A stretch of DNA of 25,848 nt from JANXUC01 sp043782485 (lineage in GTDB: Bacteria; Acidobacteriota; Terriglobia; Terriglobales; Acidobacteriaceae). Below, in pieces: positions 23,122 to 25,848 of the stretch (its first letter is position 1; every line of letters begins with the position of its first letter). The translations under genes and the position numbers were made by a program. Under the pieces are notes generated by a model. That model ran no database searches. It was not told where the DNA came from and was given only the letters and a program-made list of their open reading frames with translations. The stretch lies in the NCBI GenBank assembly GCA_043782485.1, contig JAYWAL010000130.1, positions 1-25,848 on the forward strand, written 5' to 3'.

Positions 23122-25848
23122 GTTGTAAAACCTCCAGTGGAATTTGTGAATGGATGCATTCTTCGAGTTGCGTGGCCAACAAGGTTACGGCGTCATCAAC
23201 AAGACCGCCTTGTTGTGGCCTCGTCACGTTCAGCAATCTGCAGGAAACCGATAGCGCAAGGCCGCTGCGGCGCGCCTTCGGCAGGCGGTCAAACTGCTCG
23301 CGAATTCGTTTCGCCAGCACCGCGGCTCCGCGCTCATCGGCGAAAGCCGCCACATAGAGGCGCTCCAGGCCGCTGCCAATTCTAGGCAGGAGAGCGTCCA
23401 AACCGGGCAGCAAGCAGCGACCCACCAGGGCGCGGATTTCCTGCGACCATTCTTTCTCAAAATCCGGAGATGGTGGTCCACCCAGAAAGTCGGTCTCGAC
23501 TTGAATCAGCACAACCGACTCGCCGGGCCACTGGTTGTCCTTGAGCAGAGGCGCGAGCACATTGGCCAGCGAGAATACTGGCACCGTCAAGGAAAACGTG
23601 GTCCCCTCGCCGGGCTGACTCTTCACCCAGATTTGCCCGCCCTGGCGCGTGACCAATTCCTTGCAGATGAACAGTCCCAACCCCAGACCCTTGCGAGTGG
23701 TCTCGTTTGGATCCTCCACCTGATAAAGCCGCTCAAAGATTCGCGCGGCCGCTTCTGCGCTCATGCCGCAACCAGTATCTGAAACTTCCAAAATCAGAAA
23801 ATGCGAATCCTGCGGCCAGCGCCGCGCCCGTACCTCGATGGAGCCGCCCTTTGGGGTGAACTTCACGGCGTTATCCATAAGAATGATTAGAATCTGGCGA
23901 AGCCGCGTCGGGTCGGCGTGCGCGGCAGCTAAACCAGCCGGCAGTTCGCAAGCAAGGCTCACGCCCTTGTTACTGGCGCTGACCTGAAGGGTATGGATGG
24001 AGTCCCTCACCGGATCCTCTAGAGACACAATTTCCGGTTCCACACTCAGCTTGCCCGTCTCCAGGCGGGTCACCTCCAGCAGGTCGTCAATCATCCGTTG
24101 CAGTTGCAGAACGTTCTTGAGAACAATTCCCTGGAACTCGCGTTGCTCCGCGTTCAATTCTCCCGCCATCCCCCCCAGCAGGATGTTGGTGAATTGCTTG
24201 ATGGCCGTCAGCGGCGAACGCAGCTCATGGGAAACGTGCGAGAGAAATTCATCCTTGAATCGGATCTGGTTCTTCCGGCTTTCCTCCAGCGCCGCCTCCG
24301 TGCGCTTGCGCTCGGTGATGTCGGCGCGAATGGCGACGTACTGCCGCGGTTTTCCGGCGGATGTCAGGTTGGGAACGATGGTGGTATCGACCCAGTACAG
24401 AGATCCATCTTTCGCGCGGTTCTTAATTTCGCCCTGCCACACCTCCCCCTGGGCAATCGTTCGGTACATGTTCTGGAAAAACTCCCCCGGATGATGACCG
24501 GAATTGAGAATGCGGTGATTCTGCCCCAGTAGTTCCTTCTCGAAATACTGGCTGATGGCGCAAAACTTTTGATTTACATAGGTGATCGTGCCCTGAACGT
24601 CGGTAATCGCAACAATGGCGTGCTGATCGAGAGCAAACTTTTGGTCGGCCAGTTCAGCGTTCAGCGTTCCAATCTGCACCCTGGCCCTGGCCGTCAGGTT
24701 GATCTCGCGGTTGATGGCAAAGCCGGCCAGCAGCAGGAAGCCCACGCCCACCAGCGCGCCCATTGCGGTCAGGAAATTCGTCTGGCTGCGGCTCGCTGTG
24801 GCCTCCTGTGTGCGTAACTGCAAAAGGCGCGTTTCCTCCGATCGCATCGCATCCATCGTGCCGTCCAGCGTGGCGATGCTCCGCTCAATGGCGACCGCGT
24901 CGGCGCCCGCGGCATAGGGGCCCAATTTGCGCTGGTTCACGGCACGCGAGGAGAGAACCTCCGCCTCAACCGCCTGCCGCGTCAGCAGCATGGCACGTTC
25001 ATGTTGACTCGGGCTGTCGCTGGTCAACCGATGTAGTTCTGCCATGTCCCGTGCCACACCATCCCGCCCGTGCTCATACCGCGGCAGCAGCGCGGTTTGC
25101 CCGCTCAAAGAAAAGGCCCGACCGCTGGTCTCCATCTCATTCAAGTGCGTGGAGGCAGTCTGAATGGCGCCGAGCACCGCATAGGTGTGGGTCACCCGGT
25201 TGTCCTCTTCTCGAGCCCGCAAGGCACCACGCCAGGACAGCCAGCCCATCACGCCAGTCAGCAGAAGTGCGGTCATGAAACCTCCGGCCACCCACAGGCG
25301 TAGCGGAGCTTCAACCGGTTTATCCATCCGCGCCCGGCGCGTAATGGCGTGTTCCAGACGAAGAATATGGGCGCCCTGTTGCCGTATGCGCCGCCGCAGC
25401 AGCAACACGGCGAGCAGCGATCCGCAAACGGCCAACACCGCCAGACCCAGCGTGAGAGCGTGATGCAGATCCCACCAGGGCGGCGTCTGGATTACCTCGA
25501 CATCTCCGGCCGTGCCCAGGCGAAGTTCAAAGGACCGGGGCTCACGACTTCCATCCGACTGCACTGCGACGACGCCCGTCAGCTCCAGTTCGCTCCCCAG
25601 TCCTACGCCGGTAAGAACCTGGGACTCCTCGGGCTTCGGCACATAGGCGCGGAATAACTGATCCCCGTCGCGTAGCACCAGGATTTCCTGTTTGCTGCCG
25701 GAAATGCGGTCGACCAGGTGCGCCCGCACGCGCACCAGCAACGCATCGTAAGGCGCGCTTAGGAAACCATCCGCGTTGGTATGAATGATCTGCCCCGCCC
25801 GCAGGCGGATGGCGTCCGGGGGAGTGGAGACCTGCGTCCCAGTTTCCT
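23114..25848 (-). CDS. Hybrid-architecture sensor histidine kinase (CHASE3-PAS-HisKA), 5' end beyond the right edge
   Basis: The frame is open from the stop at 23114 to the right edge, so the N-terminus is missing; 910 full codons are visible. Numbering from the Leu codon at 25741: an N-terminal extracytoplasmic beta domain (to about 88, ending EVIQTPPWW), a helix (about 95-115), a second membrane helix (about 147-170), a CHASE3 domain (about 175-315), a third membrane helix (about 322-343), PAS (about 370-480), HisKA with His505 in SHVSHELRSPLTAI, HATPase to about 722 (LMDNAVKF; SDTGCGM; GLGLGLFICKEL), then an unusual C-terminal domain of about 145 residues. A TTG at 25741 can be read as a start, but the coding frame continues with no stop upstream. 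It overlaps the response regulator by 8 bases, so the two are partners. Confidence 0.9.
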   Translation of the reverse strand, partial: ETGTQVSTPPDAIRLRAGQIIHTNADGFLSAPYDALLVRVRAHLVDRISGSKQEILVLRDGDQLFRAYVPKPEESQVLTGVGLGSELELTGVVAVQSDGSREPRSFELRLGTAGDVEVIQTPPWWDLHHALTLGLAVLAVCGSLLAVLLLRRRIRQQGAHILRLEHAITRRARMDKPVEAPLRLWVAGGFMTALLLTGVMGWLSWRGALRAREEDNRVTHTYAVLGAIQTASTHLNEMETSGRAFSLSGQTALLPRYEHGRDGVARDMAELHRLTSDSPSQHERAMLLTRQAVEAEVLSSRAVNQRKLGPYAAGADAVAIERSIATLDGTMDAMRSEETRLLQLRTQEATASRSQTNFLTAMGALVGVGFLLLAGFAINREINLTARARVQIGTLNAELADQKFALDQHAIVAITDVQGTITYVNQKFCAISQYFEKELLGQNHRILNSGHHPGEFFQNMYRTIAQGEVWQGEIKNRAKDGSLYWVDTTIVPNLTSAGKPRQYVAIRADITERKRTEAALEESRKNQIRFKDEFLSHVSHELRSPLTAIKQFTNILLGGMAGELNAEQREFQGIVLKNVLQLQRMIDDLLEVTRLETGKLSVEPEIVSLEDPVRDSIHTLQVSASNKGVSLACELPAGLAAAHADPTRLRQILIILMDNAVKFTPKGGSIEVRARRWPQDSHFLILEVSDTGCGMSAEAAARIFERLYQVEDPNETTRKGLGLGLFICKELVTRQGGQIWVKSQPGEGTTFSLTVPVFSLANVLAPLLKDNQWPGESVVLIQVETDFLGGPPSPDFEKEWSQEIRALVGRCLLPGLDALLPRIGSGLERLYVAAFADERGAAVLAKRIREQFDRLPKARRSGLALSVSCRLLNVTRPQQGGLVDDAVTLLATQLEECIHSQIPLEVLQHE

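Overview
The window looks like a chromosomal segment of an acidobacterium (Acidobacteriota, probably class Terriglobia). The clues are an Oar-type TonB-dependent receptor with a carboxypeptidase-regulatory N-terminus and a plug containing LPLNGRDFQNL, a secreted protein that begins its mature part with QNTANLPDAPS, an energy transducer paired with a periplasmic M48 peptidase, and a GC-rich mosaic of short operons on both strands. This assignment is inferred from protein style; no rRNA, tRNA, insertion sequence, phage gene or CRISPR array is visible.

Layout. Bases 1-1698 (-) hold the N-terminal 566 codons of the TonB-dependent receptor, which runs off the left edge. Bases 1958-2661 (-) are a VapBC toxin-antitoxin pair with a recognisable promoter/operator. 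A fatty-acid desaturase follows (2712-3569, -), divergent from a secreted, internally duplicated Cys protein (3739-4620, +). A leftward cluster from 10403 down to 4624 reads: secreted esterase-like hydrolase, acidobacterial secreted protein, tatB-like, tatC, lipoprotein glutaminyl cyclase (M28 fold), TerC-type membrane protein. rlmN (-) and an M16 zinc peptidase (+) are divergent at about 11.8 kb. A small CxxC protein (-) precedes a membrane histidine kinase and NarL-type regulator that overlap (13767-16212, +), then a lone Flp pilin gene with a strong terminator. Bases 16748-19683 (-) encode a TonB-family energy transducer followed by a secreted M48 peptidase. A cupin remnant lies at 19988-20284 (-). 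Bases 20462-22649 (+) hold two small secreted Spy/CpxP-like proteins around an ECF sigma factor and its zinc anti-sigma factor. The right end (22726-25848, -) is a CHASE3-PAS histidine kinase, cut by the window edge, with a coupled single-domain response regulator.

How the genes fit together. Most of the window concerns the cell envelope: export (TatB/C), processing (M16, M48, glutaminyl cyclase), TonB-energised transport, and envelope signalling (ECF sigma/anti-sigma, two kinases). The most interesting signal is distributed. Six of the seven proteins with an evident signal-peptidase-I type leader have glutamine as the predicted first mature residue, and the window encodes a glutaminyl cyclase directly behind tatC. 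This suggests a pyroglutamate 'Q-rule' like the one known from Bacteroidetes. Another local oddity is a nine-codon mini-ORF joining the sigma and anti-sigma genes by ATGA overlaps on both sides; one extra A in its A6 run would turn it into an in-frame N-terminal extension of the anti-sigma factor.
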